NCBI GenBank assembly: GCA_012845835.1
Contig: JABAKD010000023.1
Span: 12,585,851-12,649,850 of the forward strand
Direction of reading: 5' to 3'
Origin: Undaria pinnatifida
Taxonomy: Eukaryota > Sar > Phaeophyceae > Laminariales > Alariaceae
DNA: 64,000 bases
Positions 21,000 through 32,162 of the stretch are shown in pieces. The notes below the pieces were generated by a model. That model saw only the letters and a program-made list of their open reading frames with translations, made no database searches and was not told the origin of the DNA. Position 1 is the first letter of the stretch. Each line of letters starts with the position of its first letter. A program made the translations under genes and the position numbers.

Positions 21000-21790
21000 C
21001 AGCAATCAGCAGCAAGGAGCACGTCAAGTACGAAGCAGCACAACTTATTTGTCAGTTACGTACCAACACGACCGCTTGCACTTGACTTGCAAACGATTAC
21101 AGCAACGGAGTCAGGGACCACAGCAACAAAAAGCACACCGCCTATACTTCTCATTTTTGGAAGAGTTTTCACGGGGGGGAAAAACAATAAAAAAACGATG
21201 CGATACCGGGACGAATGCATGCCACTTAATGTTTTTTTCCGTGGATACTGTCTACTTACTACGACCTTCGCGTGGCGCAGCTTAACAACAGGAAGAACGA
21301 TTATTTTTCCCTTTGTTTTTTGTGAAAGTGCATTCCCTGCATTTTGGTGCACCTCCCCCCATGCCATAAAATATTTCACAGACAAAAAGCATGTTGTGTG
21401 TAATAGAGCATCGCTGCGTGTGGTCTTACTCGTACGTACCTATACTACTTGCACGAGAGCACAAACCATGTCGATTTACCCGAACTTGTATAATACCACC
21501 CTCGAGGCCCCGGGGACGCAGCCACTCGCAATGCTGCTGTGAGGCTTTTTCTGGGGCAGTAATCGTAACCACTACAGTAACTATCTCCTCCTCGTTTAGG
21601 TCATGCGTTCGCTTGCCACGTCTATATCCATGTATTTACGTGTACCTACCGAAATTTAATAAATAAATGCACTACTATGATACCTACCGCAGTACCATGG
21701 GGATTTTTTTTACAGTAAATACTACTTGTTTTGGGACAAAATATTACGCCAATTTGGAAATGATGTCTTGCAAAGTTTTATTTTATCAAT
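21000..21790. other. No gene seen
   Basis: A 183-codon frame (20991-21542, plus strand) exists but has no domain and no codon bias, and I do not call it. AT-rich, no repeat detected. Confidence 0.35.
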
Positions 21791-21799
21791 CTCTCCATG

Positions 21800-21925
21800 C
21801 ATCAAGATCCGAAGAATAACTGGATAGTACCGTTCAAAATACATATTTTTGCGCACTTCTCGCTTGTCTCGCTCAGCATCCATCCGCGTTCACGTCGAGG
21901 TGCTGAACGGATTGACCAGCAACAA
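21800..21925 (+). repeat. Partial copy of interspersed repeat A
   Basis: TTCTCGCTTGTCTCGCTCAG followed by CATCC.TCCGCGTTCACGTCGA.GTGC matches the core shared with 22695, 23020, 27535, 29945 and, inverted, 49200-49300. Copy truncated on the right. Confidence 0.7.
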
Positions 21926-22559
21926 CAACAGTCAGTAGCCAGCGCAATTCTTGCTACCACACAACAAAGCGTTCGAAATATCATTACTACCTTGATAATC
22001 ACACCTACCTTTAGAGTGCATCAACGCTTCGTTTGTGGGGATATCTATACATGGAATTCGTGTGGGATATTTCTTATGCGGTCCTGAAAGATGGATCGTC
22101 GATCGTGGACCAATACATACGGAACGACTCTTTGGAGCGGCGACGAAAAAGACTGACGAAACATTGTCCCTCGTACTGCGATCTTTAAAAGCGATCACTC
22201 CGTTTGTTGTTCATTTTCAATTTTTTTCATGGTCTGGTCTGTTTTGTTGTGTTCTCATACCCGGTCCGCTAGCATTTCACTTGCTTCATACCTTGATTAA
22301 TTGCCATTGTTTGGTTTACTCTGTGTTACAGTCTGTGACCACATAATAATAAGTTGTATCTCTTTAGGATGAAGAATCGGCACGGACACCGGGTGTAATG
22401 GTGTCTTTGGGTAGGAAACGGCCCCCCTTGAACAACGAACGTTCGAGCAAAGGTATTGAACCATGAAATCTGATATCGAAAAGCAACGATATAGCAGTCG
22501 TACGACAATAGGCCAAACGTTTCGAGGTGTGACCATGAAAAAAGTGCTGTGGGGACGGA

Positions 22560-22840
22560 ACAAGAAGCCAAAATTTGGAAATGATGCCAACTTGGAAAAA
22601 TTTGTTCTCCCATACCGGTATGTTTTTTTCGTTAAAGCTCTGCATATGCCAAGATCCAAGAATAGCTCGGGCGTATACCGCCAAAAATACAAAAATGTGC
22701 GCACTTTTCGCCTGTCTCGCTCAGCCCACGTACCCGATCCCGGCCAGGTGCGGAACGGATACGGCAAGGCGAGGGGCGTCTGCGCCTCCCCCCGAGTACG
22801 TGTTCTATTCGTTCAAGCCCTGCAGACATAAAGCAAAACA
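22560..22840 (+). repeat. Diverged copy of interspersed repeat A
   Basis: Shares the chain TTTGGAAATGATGCCAA, CGCCTGTCTCGCTCAGC, GTGCGGAACGGA, GGGCGAGGGGCGT with the other copies. The most diverged copy; open frames here are shadows. Confidence 0.65.
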
Positions 22841-22879
22841 AACACTCAAGTCCTGCAGGCGTCAAAAGCAAAACAAACG

Positions 22880-23235
22880 CTCGAGAATATGCCACCGCAA
22901 AATTCCAAACATTAGCAACTACCGTTCAGAAATGATGCCAATTTTGTAAATCATCCAGGCGCTGCAGACATTAAGATACACCCAAAATCTCCGGAATTCC
23001 TCCTCTACATGCGGTATTTTTGCAACTTTTCGCTTGTCTCGCTCGGCATCCGTCCGCGTTCACGTCGATGTGCGGAACGGACTCGGCAGGGCGAGAGGCG
23101 TTGGAACCGCCCCCCGAAGCCGGCGCTCGAACGAAGCGTTTGACCGAGGAATCCCGTTCCGCGAATGGCATACTTAGGCCGAGACGATAAAAGCTCCTGA
23201 CCGAATCCCTGAAACAAGAGAATGATTTTATATAC
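22880..23235 (+). repeat. Copy of interspersed repeat A
   Basis: Runs from the ATGCCACCGCAAAATTCCAA word, through the TCTCGCTCGGCATCCGTCCG core and GCCCCCCGAAG, to a TA-rich end near 23235. Similar to 27410-27770 and 29830-30165. Confidence 0.8.
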
Positions 23236-23905
23236 ATACAAGGGCTCCGCATGGGCGCCGGCATTCGCCGGCGCCCATGCTTCGGGTAGGGCAGGGCGGC
23301 ACTCGGACGAGGAAAAGGGGAAAAAGTTGTGGCTGTTCGATTCGACATTATTATTGGAAGTTTAAAGTAATGCCGAGAGTTTAATACGAATATGCGGTTC
23401 TAAAGATCATAAATTGACATTCCATGGCGCCCATTCTTTGGGTGAGGAAGGGTAGCACTCGACGAAATAAGTTGTAGTAATAAATAAATTGAAGCTTGAA
23501 GTAATGCCAAGAGTTAAATACGAACATGAGGTTCTAAAGGTTTACTTTGATGGAAGGAAAACATATAAACGAAGGAAGCAAGCATAGGCGAAACACTGTT
23601 ATTAAAACCGTCGCCAAGTTAAAGTAGGCCAGAAATGCTGTAAGGGGAATTTGAGAACCTGCTTGGCTTCGAGGCTTCGAGGCGAAAGAAGGAAAGAGGA
23701 GATGTCATCAATAAAAATGATATCGGACGGAATGAATGGTTGAAAATGTTTGATTTACGGAAGAGAAAAAGAAAGGCGCCGTTGATAGTGCCTTCGAAAA
23801 CCCCTCGGTGTTTACTCCCACAGTAAACGAAGAACTTACCATGTTTGTTCACAAAATACAGAAGAACTCACTCACAGAAAATAACTAAAAAAGACGCCAC
23901 TGCAT
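23236..23905 (+). repeat. Repeat B, copy 1 (~670 bp)
   Basis: About 95% identical by eye to 28094-28782. It starts at a TATACA..AGGGCTCCGC edge with a perfect palindrome at 23250-23279 and ends at ACTGCATGCCT, beyond which the two copies differ. It lies directly after repeat A in copy 1, but not in copy 2. No coding capacity is kept between copies. Confidence 0.88.
23250..23279. repeat. 13-bp perfect stem, 4-nt loop (copy 1)
   Basis: CATGGGCGCCGGC - ATTC - GCCGGCGCCCATG. Identical at 28111-28140. A third, older relative near 18265 has lost the palindrome. Confidence 0.92.
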
Positions 23906-24156
23906 GCCTTCAATTAGCTACTTAAATATACGCGGCACTTACACTGGTGAAGATATACAAAAATTAACAACGAATTATGCAGACTTAGAGAGGGGCGCTG
24001 AAGGTGACATAGAATGCCCTCGATCCAATAAATAATAAAGGGGATATATAAATGCCCTCGATCCAATTGGTACTTTCAACGCAGATAACTTACACCAGAG
24101 AAATGGCAAGCTAAACGGAAAAAGGGGGATAATCAAGCCTCACACAAGACAAACAA

Positions 24157-24490
24157 AATAATCCTAGACCGGTATGAAATCGTACCACTATCACTAACAG
24201 CCCCCGACTCTGTGGAAGGTAGGCCTCAAAACAACTTAATCCGTATGACAGATCAGTATTTGATTGTACCACCTCGTAGTCACAAAACAGCTCTCCGACT
24301 CGGCGTGAGATACACGATGGGTCCTCCGGGCTTACTTGCACAATGTACGAAGAACTCACTTAGAAAGGAACCCTAAAGGGGATATAAAAAAATAATCCTA
24401 GACCGGTATGAAATCGTACCACTATCACTAACAGCCGCCGACTCTGTGGAAGGTAGGCCGCAAAACAACTTAATCCGTGTGACAGATCAG
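24157..24490. repeat. ~100-bp direct repeat
   Basis: AATAATCCTAGACCGGTATG onward is at 24157-24256 and again at 24391-24490 (period 234), with about three substitutions. It borders the array of membrane-protein-like ORFs. Confidence 0.88.
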
Positions 24491-25194
24491 GTTTGAGCCT
24501 ATTGTAGACCAAGCACGCTCAAAATGATGAACACTCCAACAGCACCAAACGCAATAGTATAAAAAGCCGAATTGTCAGAGCGATCTACTACTACTGGTAT
24601 AGCACGCGTTCTTCTGGACGTATCATGACACATGTATGTGTCGTCTTGCAGCCACACCTTCAGCCACATGGCCAGCATGCACAGAGTACATGACAGCCCA
24701 ACAGCACACACGCAACCAACCGCTGCACGTATGAAGCCTACAGCGCGGCACCATGAATAACAAATGACCGTGACGGCTGGATTAGCCCTTTGACAGACCG
24801 GTGCCCCTGCCCTCGAGCCCGGGCAAGATGTGTGTCTGTCTTGGCCTCGAACCTTACTAACTCTAAGATCGCAATTATTTGCGCGGTCGCAATTTAGCTG
24901 GTGATTTGCGTCATGTACATTGTCTAGGGATTATTTATTTGTTTGTTGTGAAGGGTGTCCGTCTGATTTTGCTTCGTAATAAAGTTGTATTCCCGCTTTC
25001 GTTGCTGGCCGTAGGAAACCTTTCGCAGATGTCGTAGTATGCACATTCGTCTACGAAAAGCACGCTATCGCTCACGCGTTATTTTTGTTTACCTGGTATT
25101 TCGTTTCGTAGGTTGTCCGTCGTTGTTGTACTAATATCTTATTACACTGTAGCAGATGTATTTTTTTCATGTGCGTATTAACCCGACGAAGTTG

Positions 25195-25201
25195 TAGTCT
25201 A
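25195..25201. other. TAGTCTA insertion site
   Basis: GAAGTTG-TAGTCTA-CACATTC here versus GAAGTTA-TA-CACATTC in the sister copy at 25694: a net 5-bp gain at a TA. Confidence 0.7.
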
Positions 25202-25606
25202 CACATTCTTCATACAGTAACTCCTCCTGCAGCATGTTTTTGCGTAACGTCGCGCAAAAGAACGGTTTGAGCCTATCTGTATCTGCAGACCAAGTACGCT
25301 CAAAATGATGAACACTCCAACAGCACCAAGCGCGATAATATAAAAAAACGAATTATTAGAGCCATCTACTACTGGTATAACACGCGTTCTTCTGGACGTA
25401 TCATGTATGTGTCGTCTTGCAGCCACACACGCAGCCACATGCCATATGGCCAGCGCGAACACAGCACGTGACAGCCCAACAGCACACACGCAACCAACCG
25501 CTGCACGTATGACGCCTACAGCGCGGCACCACCAATAACGAACGACCGCGATGGCTGGATTAGCCCTTTGACAGACCGGCGCCCCTGCTCTCGAGCCCGC
25601 GGGCAA
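25199..25606 (-). CDS. Putative small membrane protein, best copy of the array (135 aa)
   Basis: The longest frame in the array. It has two hydrophobic stretches: about residues 30-62 (AVGVIRAAVGCVCAVGL and onward) and about 86-108 (SFFYIIALGAVGVFIILSVL). They are separated by a basic loop with DTSRRTR. The start codon shown by the frame may not be the true one. Sister copies keep the second hydrophobic stretch and the loop: 24499-24711 is truncated by stops, 25790-26040 is broken by a 14-bp insertion, and 26341-26607 and 26638-26904 are read in a different frame. Conservation of this peptide under substitution hints at former coding function; chance reading of a tandem repeat is the alternative. 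Family not recognised. Confidence 0.3.
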   Translation of the reverse strand: MPAGSRAGAPVCQRANPAIAVVRYWWCRAVGVIRAAVGCVCAVGLSRAVFALAIWHVAACVAARRHIHDTSRRTRVIPVVDGSNNSFFYIIALGAVGVFIILSVLGLQIQIGSNRSFARRYAKTCCRRSYCMKNV

Positions 25607-25891
25607 GATGTGTGTCTGTCTGTTGCTTGGTTTCAGTTGATGAGGGCACTCAGACTGTGTGTGGCAGATGCAATTCTTTCACGTGCGTATTCACCCGACG
25701 AAGTTATACACATTCTTTATACAGTAACTCCTCCTGCTGAATGTTTTTGCGTAAGGTCGCGCAAAGGAACGGTTTTGAGCTTATCTATATCTGCAGATCA
25801 AGCACGCTCAAAATGGTGAACACTCCAACAACAGCACTAAACGCAATAATATGAAAAGCCGAACTACTAGAGCGATCTACTACTACTGGTA

Positions 25892-25903
25892 TAGTCTAGA
25901 CTA
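25892..25903. other. TAGTCTAGACTA double insertion site
   Basis: CTGGTA-TAGTCTAGACTA-ATTGGCACGCG here versus CTGGTATAGCACGCG in the sister at 24595. The gain disrupts the small-membrane-protein frame. Confidence 0.7.
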
Positions 25904-27159
25904 ATTGGCACGCGTTCTTCTGGACGCATCATGTGTCGTCTTGCAGCCACACCTTCAGCCACATGGCCAGCACGCACACAGCACATGACAGCTCAACAGC
26001 ACACACGCAACCAACCGCTGCACGTATGAAGCCTACAGCACGCCATCGCTCACGCGTTATTGGTTTATTTCTTTTTGTAGGTTGTTCGTCGTTGTTGTAC
26101 TAATATCTTATCAGACTGTAGCAGATGAAATTTCTCATGTGCGTATTCACCTGACGAAGATATTTATACACATTCTTCATGCAGTTGGTAACTCCTCCTC
26201 CAGAATGTTTTTGCGTAAGGTCGCGCAAAGGAACGGTTTTGAGCTTATCTATATCTGCAGACCAAGCACGCTCAAAATGGTGAACACTCCAACAACAGCA
26301 CTAAACGCAATAATATGAAAAGCCGAACTATTAGAGCGATCTACTGCTGGTATAACACGCGTTCTTCTGGACGTATCATGTGTCGTCTTGCAGCCACACC
26401 TTCAGCCACATGGCCAGCACGCACACAGTACATGACAGCCCAACAGCACAAACGCAACCAACCGCTGCACGTATGAAGCCTACAGCGCGGCACCACGAAT
26501 AACAAATGACCGCGTAAGGTCGCGCAAAGGAACGGTTTTGAGCCAATCTGTACCTGCAGACCAAGCACGCTCAAAATGATGGAACACTCCAACAGCACCA
26601 AACGCAATAGTATAAAAAGCCGAATTATTAGAGCGATCTACTGCTGGTATAACACACGTTCTTCTGGACGTATCATGTGTCGTCTTGCAGCCACACCTTC
26701 AGCCACATGGCCAGCACGCATACAGTACATGACAGCCCAACAGCACACACGCAACCAACCGCTGCACGTATGAAGCCTACAGCGCGGCACCACGAATAAC
26801 GAATGACCGCGTAAGGTCGCGCAAAGGAACGGTTTTGAGCTAATCTGCACCTGCAGACCAAGCACGCTCAAAATGATGGAACACTCCAACATCACCAAAC
26901 GCAATAGTATAAAAAGCCGATTTATTAGAGCGATCTACTACTGGTACAACACGCGTTCTTCTGGACGTATCATGTGTCGTCTTGCAGCCACACCTTCAGC
27001 CACATGGCCTGCACGCACACAGTACATGACAGCCCAACAGCACGCACGCAACCAACCGCTGCACGTATGAAGCCTACAGCGCGGCACCACGAATAACGAA
27101 TGACCGCGACGGCTTGATTAGCACTCTCTTGCAAAGTTGTATTTGCGGAAACACTATCA

Positions 27160-27490
27160 AGTACCGTTTGTAAATGATGCCAACTTTGTAAATCACCCAG
27201 GCGCGTGCAATTAAATGCCTGGTGCACAATCTGTAACCAAACAGCAAAAAATTGCACATGCCACCGCAAAATTCCAAACGTTATGAAGCACCAATTTCTT
27301 GGAAACATTATTACGTACCGTTTGTAAACGATGCCAATTTCGTAAATCATCCAGGCGCGTGCAATTAAATGCCTGGTGCACAATCTGTAACCAAACAGCA
27401 AAAGTTGCACATGCCACCGCAAAATTCCAAACATTATCACGTACCGTTTGGAAATGATGCCAATTTTGTAAATCATCTAGGCGTTGCAGA
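27160..27490 (+). repeat. Tandem 126-154-bp repeat, edge of repeat A
   Basis: GTACCGTTTG.AAA.GATGCC occurs at 27161, 27315 and 27441. The first two units contain CCAGGCGCGTGCAATTAAAT and GCCTGGTGCACAATC (6-bp inverted CCAGGC/GCCTGG). The third unit runs on into the conserved core of repeat A. Confidence 0.82.
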
Positions 27491-27770
27491 CATCAAGATG
27501 CAACCAAAATTCCCGAAATTCCGCCTCGACATGCGGTATTTTTGCAACTTCTCGCTTGTCTCGCTCGGCATCCGTCCACGTTCACGTCGATGTGCGGAAC
27601 GGACACGGAAGGGCGAGGGGCGTTGGAGCCGCCCCCCGAGGGCGGCGATCGAACGAAGCTATATTCGACCGAGCATTCTAGTTCCGCGAATCGCATACTT
27701 CGGCCGAGACAAAAAACTCCTGACCAAATACCTGACACCAAAGAAGGATTTCATATATGTTTATGTATCC
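27491..27770 (+). repeat. Copy of interspersed repeat A
   Basis: Carries the ACATGCGGTATTTTTGCAAC edge, the TCTCGCTCGGCATCCGTCC core, GTGCGGAACGGACACGG and GCCGCCCCCCGA, and ends in TA-rich sequence. Open frames on both strands here are repeat translations. Confidence 0.85.
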
Positions 27771-27804
27771 TGTAAGTCGTACAACCAGTGAGGAGAAGGC
27801 GGAG

Positions 27805-27962
27805 TGTTCGAAGGGGTGGGGGTGGGGTTGGGGGTGGGGGAGGGATTTCCAACGGCTTTATGTCGCATAGATGTAGGGATTTGCTACACGCGTGGTGCTA
27901 GGTCTAGGCGATGGTGCGGGTGATGGGGAAGGAGGGGGCGTTGGGGGGGGAGGGGGGGCGAA
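27805..27962 (+). repeat. G-rich tract, potential G-quadruplexes
   Basis: Two clusters, about 27810-27845 (GGGGTGGGGGTGGGGTTGGG type) and 27928-27960 (G5-CGTT-G8-A-G7 type), each with four or more G-runs of three or longer. Confidence 0.7.
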
Positions 27963-28110
27963 TTGGAGCTGCAGCATGGATGGCCAGAAATATAATGAGG
28001 TGATATCAACTGCGTGGTAGTGTTTATTACTCCGGCACCTTTCGTTTTTAGGTGGGGCGTTTAACAAGAGAGAGCGGGCGAAATAGATTACAGTGTATAC
28101 AAGGGCTCCG

Positions 28111-28140
28111 CATGGGCGCCGGCATTCGCCGGCGCCCATG
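28111..28140. repeat. 13-bp perfect stem, 4-nt loop (copy 2)
   Basis: Identical to 23250-23279, including the ATTC loop, although flanking bases have changed. Confidence 0.92.
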
Positions 28141-28423
28141 CTTCGGGTAGGGCAGGGCGGCACTCGGACGAGGGAAAGGGGAAAAAGTTGCAGCTGTTCG
28201 ATTCGACATTATTGGAAGTTGAAAGTAATGCCGAGAGTGTATTACGAATATGAGGTTCTAAAGACAATAACTTGACATTCCATATCGCCCATTCTTTTGG
28301 TGAGGAAGGGTAGCACTCGACAAAATAAGTTGTAGTATAAAAGAAATTGAAGCTTAAAGTAATGCCAAGAGTTAAATACGAACATGAGGTTCTAAAGGTT
28401 TACTTTGATGGAAGGAAAACATA

Positions 28424-28430
28424 TAGTCTA
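28424..28430. other. TAGTCTA insertion site (cleanest case)
   Basis: AAAACATA-TAGTCTA-AACGAAGG versus AAAACATA-TA-AACGAAGG at 23560: exactly GTCTA gained, all other bases identical. Confidence 0.85.
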
Positions 28431-28782
28431 AACGAAGGAAGCAAGCAAAGGAAAAAAACACTGTTATTAAAACCGTCGCCAAGTAAAAGTAGGCCAGAAA
28501 TAAATGCCGTAAGGAGAATTTGATAACCTGCTTGGCTTCGAGGCTCCGAGGCGAAAGAAGGAAAGAGGAGATGTCATCAATAAAAATGATATCGCACGGA
28601 ATGAACGGTTAAAAATGTTTGATTCACGGAAGAGAAAAAGGAAGGCGCCGTTGATTGTGCCTTCGAAAACCCCTCGGTGTTTACTCCCACAGTACACGAA
28701 GAACTTACTACCATGTTTGTTTACAAAATACACGAAGAACTCACTCACAGAAAATAACTAAAAAAGACGACACTGCATGCCT

Positions 28783-29125
28783 GCTGCTACACCTACCTGC
28801 TGTTGTGTGTTTGCCAATGTCGTCAGTTGGCGTTCATGCTCGTCGTACATACTGCTGTTCTCACCGAGTACGTACGGGTTTCCTCGTACCTCAACCGTAC
28901 GACGACGAGCTCAAAACAGAAGGGAGGTGACATGAAATGGCATGGACCATGGCCACATAGAAGCGAGCACAGCGGGATAGTTCGCTGCGAATCGACCGCA
29001 CTCGTTCATGCCTACAGCAGAGGCTGGCTGGAGTGTCAGCGGCCGTGCTAAAGCCCGGGCCAAAGGCCGAAGAGACGGCTCTACCTGCTTGGTTTTGTCT
29101 CGAAATTCTGTTATACTCCGGAGTA
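28783..29125 (+). repeat. Repeat C, truncated copy
   Basis: Matches 29260-29600 closely (..CGTTCATGCTCGTCGTACAT.., ..CCGTGCTAAAGCC..) and stops at TCTCGAAATTCTGTTA. The 60-80-aa open frames inside are repeated translations. Confidence 0.85.
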
Positions 29126-29135
29126 TATTGTACAT

Positions 29136-30165
29136 ATATTGGACAGAGTGATGCGTGTACGACTAAACTTGCCAACGGCACTCGCACTGCACTTTGAGCT
29201 ATCTGCTGTAGTTCTGGTTGCTACTAGTTGCTGCATTATGTGCTAGACGTTTCGCCCTTCAGCTACTGCTGCTACACCTGCTGTTTTGTGCTTGCCAATG
29301 TCGGTAATTGGCGTTCATGCTCGTCGTACATACTGCTTTTTTCACCGAGTACGTACGGGTTTCCTCGTACCTCAACCGTACGACAACGAGCTCAAAACAG
29401 AAGGGAGGTGACATGAAATGGCATGGACAATGGCCACATAGAAGCGAGCACAGCGGGATAGTTCGCTGCGAATCAACCGCATTCGTTCATGCCTACAGCA
29501 GAGGCTGGCTGGAGTGTCAGCGGCCGTGCTAAAGCCAGGGCCAAAGGCCGAAGAGACGGCTCTACCTGCTTGGTTTTGTCTCGAAATTCTGTTACGTGAA
29601 AGCATCATGATTTGGGAGTTATTTTGTCACGAAACGTCTTGCCGTCGGTAATTTGTGTCACGAAGTTGTTGGATATCGTCGGAAAGTTGTGTCACGTTTT
29701 AGGTGAACCCACACTAAAAAATTGAATTTCCAGCTGGCAAAACGAGCAGAAACAAAAGCAATAAAATGCCGAGCAAGAAACCAAACGAACTAATAAAAAA
29801 GTACAGCGAAGAAACCAACGCTCGAGACTATGCCACCGCAAAATTCCAAACATTATCACGTACCGTTTGGAAATGATGCCAATTTTGTAAATCATTCAGG
29901 CGTTGCAGCCAATAAGATTCAACAAATTTTCCAAAATTCCTCCTCGACACTCGCTCGTCTCGCTCGGCACCCGTCCGCGTTCACGTCGATGTGCGGAACG
30001 GACACGGCAGGGCGAGGGGCGTTGGAGCCGCCCCCCGAAGGCGGCGCTCGAACCAAGCTATATTCGACCGAGAATTCCAGTTCCGCGAATCGCATACTTA
30101 GGCCGAGACAAAAAAACTCCTGACCAAAGTCCATGACACCAAGGAATGATTTGATATATATTTAT
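29136..30165 (+). repeat. Repeat C + A composite, full copy (~1.03 kb)
   Basis: Collinear with the minus strand of 49066-50140 from ATATATTGGACAGAGTG to the TA-rich end. The right ~330 bp equal repeat A. The shared ends with no coding capacity suggest a non-autonomous element about 1 kb long, with repeat A copies elsewhere being its 3' fragments. Confidence 0.82.
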
Positions 30166-30625
30166 ATACCACACCCCCGGTGATTTCATTTTGAGTTTTG
30201 GAATTTATCACCCGGGGTGGTATACCGTGGGGGTGTGGTATACACCGTACCCCCGGTGATAAAGTGGGTGGTCGTTTGGGTTTAGGAATTCATCACCCCG
30301 GGTGGTATACGGTAGGGGTGTGATTTCATGGGGGGTGATAACAACTATAGTGGTTTCAAACGAGTCGTGCTGCCATCTTCTAGGCAGACAAGGGTGTGAT
30401 AATCACGGGTGTGATAGCAGCGGTTGCAAGTTTTCGCCGCCGCACTCCAGGCAGGCGGCAAGGATTGTGATAGTATGGGGTGTGATAACACCGGTTGCAA
30501 AGGAGTTTCGTTGCCACACTCCAGGCAGGTACGGTACCAAGGCGTGTGATACCCGTAGTAAGGGGTGTGCTAACAAGGCGGTGTCGCAGCACACCTCAAA
30601 GCGGTACGAGTACCGGACCGGAACC
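30166..30625 (+). repeat. GGTGTGATA / GGTGTGGTATAC motif cluster
   Basis: Variants of GGGGTGTGATA and GGTGGTATACNGT recur about ten times, some in inverted order (TATCACCCGGGGTGGTATAC). The same words reappear at 31500-31560 and 38997-39060, bordering the satellite arrays. Confidence 0.7.
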
Positions 30626-30629
30626 GTAT

Positions 30630-31560
30630 TTCATGCGATTTGATCTGAAAGCATTTTTTTATCGTAACAATTCCCCTGTGAAACTAGCCACCATTAGTTC
30701 CCTTGATGGCAATCCAATGTTATTCAAGCCGAGGATAGTAGCCAATACCCCCTTCTGACACGGAGTACACTACCGTACCGTAACACATGATGAGCGCATG
30801 AACAAATAGGGAAACAGGCAAGAAATGCAAAACGGTATGCAATAAGATACCGGTACAGTAGAGATAGCAAACAGGATACAAGCAAAGCACAAAGTAGGGC
30901 AGACTTGCGAAAAACAAAAAGCTGCAAACTGTTGAAAAATAGAACTTCCATTTATGGGACCAGATTTTCAACCGCAGCCGGTCACCCAACATGTGCAGCG
31001 AAAATAGGCTACATACGTGGACTACCGGTACCAAGCGCACTCCATCATAGACATAATAAGGTACTTCGCAGCAACAACACCAGTCCACAACAACGAGATT
31101 AGTCGCCAGAAGCCCAACGCCAACCCCAGGCCACTTCTTCAACATCCGAGTCATCGTCGTAGGGTTAGGCACAGGCGTGGTTTGTGCACGACGGCCAAAA
31201 AATGACGCGATCGGGCCTGGAACCGAGGCAGCTGTTGTCTGAGCTGCAGACACGTTTTACCCGTTGCGATGTTGCGATGAGCCACGCTTGCACTACGGCT
31301 CTGTACCTCTACCGCCTCCATGTTGCTGTCTCCATACGGGAAGCTGTGGTACTCTCGCACACCTGGTGTGCTGCTGCTGCTGTGCTGTTCCGGTACCGGT
31401 ACTTGTTTTGTTGATCGGCACGCTTTCACGCTTTCACGCTTTTACCCGCGGTGTTAGCCTGGGGGTGTCATAATGATAATGAGGCATTACGTCAGGGAGT
31501 ATGGTATACACCGTACCCCGGGTGATAACTCGGGTGGTCGTTTAGTATTTTACAAGGGGT
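30630..31560. other. No gene seen
   Basis: A 177-codon minus-strand frame (30720-31253) is open but hydrophobic-random, with no domain. A small CTG run is at 31374-31385. Nothing else is supported. Confidence 0.35.
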
Positions 31561-31589
31561 GTTCTCGGTACGGTACGTACCGAGGCGTA

Positions 31590-32048
31590 CCGGCGGTATC
31601 GGTACCGAATACTTCGGTAAGTTCGGTACGGCGTCATACCGGTACCGGAAACTTCGGTAAGTTTAGTACGGCATCAATACCGGTACCGGAAATTTCGGCA
31701 AGTTCGGTGCGACGTCAACACCGGTACCGGATATTTCGGTAAGTTCAGCACGCTATCAATACCGGTACCAGAAACTTCGGTAAGCTCGGTACGACATCAA
31801 TACCGATACCGGTCACTTCGGTAAGTTCGGTACGACATCAATATCGGTACCGGACACTTTGGTAAGTTCGGTACGACATCAATACCGGTACTGGTGGTAC
31901 AAGTGTGCACGTAATATGTATCGGAGCCGGTACCGGTATCGGTACAACACCGATACCGGTACCGGACACTTCGGCAAGGTAGGCACAACATCAACCCGGT
32001 ACTGGACACTTCGGTACGTTTGGCACGATATCAATCCGATTCCACCAC
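31590..32048. repeat. 41-bp satellite array 1 (~11 copies)
   Basis: The consensus reads CGGTACCGGANACTTCGGTA then AGTTCGGTACGACATCAATAC. GGTACCGG words are at 31641, 31682 and 31722, giving a 40-41-bp period. Each unit has a CCGGTACCGG 10-bp palindrome. The array decays at about 31890-31950 and ends near 32048. Confidence 0.93.
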
Positions 32049-32162
32049 ATTGTGACGTCATCCCTTGAAGCTTTGGCTCAAGGCACCACTTCAAGCCACA
32101 CACACCCCGGTCCCCAAGCATTTGCTCCCAGCACGCTCGGTACACAGAGACTCTGAGCACGC

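Larger units (their letters stand above)
24491..27115 (-). repeat. Array of ~6 copies of a unit carrying a small two-TM ORF
   Basis: The minus-strand unit is recognised by the peptide words HDTSRRTR.IPVV.. and GAVGVF.ILSVL.LQ and by the DNA words GCACGCTCAAAATG and CAACCAACCGCTGCACGTAT. Copies lie at about 24499-24830, 25270-25606, 25790-26060, 26260-26515, 26555-26815 and 26855-27110. The last three form a tight tandem of exactly 297 bp (GTAAGGTCGCGCAAAGG at 26216, 26513 and 26810). The first copies are separated by a second unit (GTTGTACTAATATCTTAT... CCCGACGAAG) at about 25120, 25660 and 26095, so the array has a higher-order structure. Confidence 0.85.
28094..28782 (+). repeat. Repeat B, copy 2 (~690 bp)
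   Basis: Sister of 23236-23905. Compared with copy 1 it carries a clean 5-bp insertion, GTCTA, after ACATATA (28426-28430). The left edge is TATACAAGGGCTCCGC; after ACTGCATGCCT it joins the 1-kb repeat C family. Confidence 0.88.

Noticed and set aside
20991-21542. 183-codon ORF
   Set aside because: No domain, no codon bias, AT-rich composition equal to the surroundings; such a length is expected a few times in 64 kb.
22297-22767. 156-codon minus-strand ORF
   Set aside because: Lies across a diverged repeat A copy and is not conserved in other copies.
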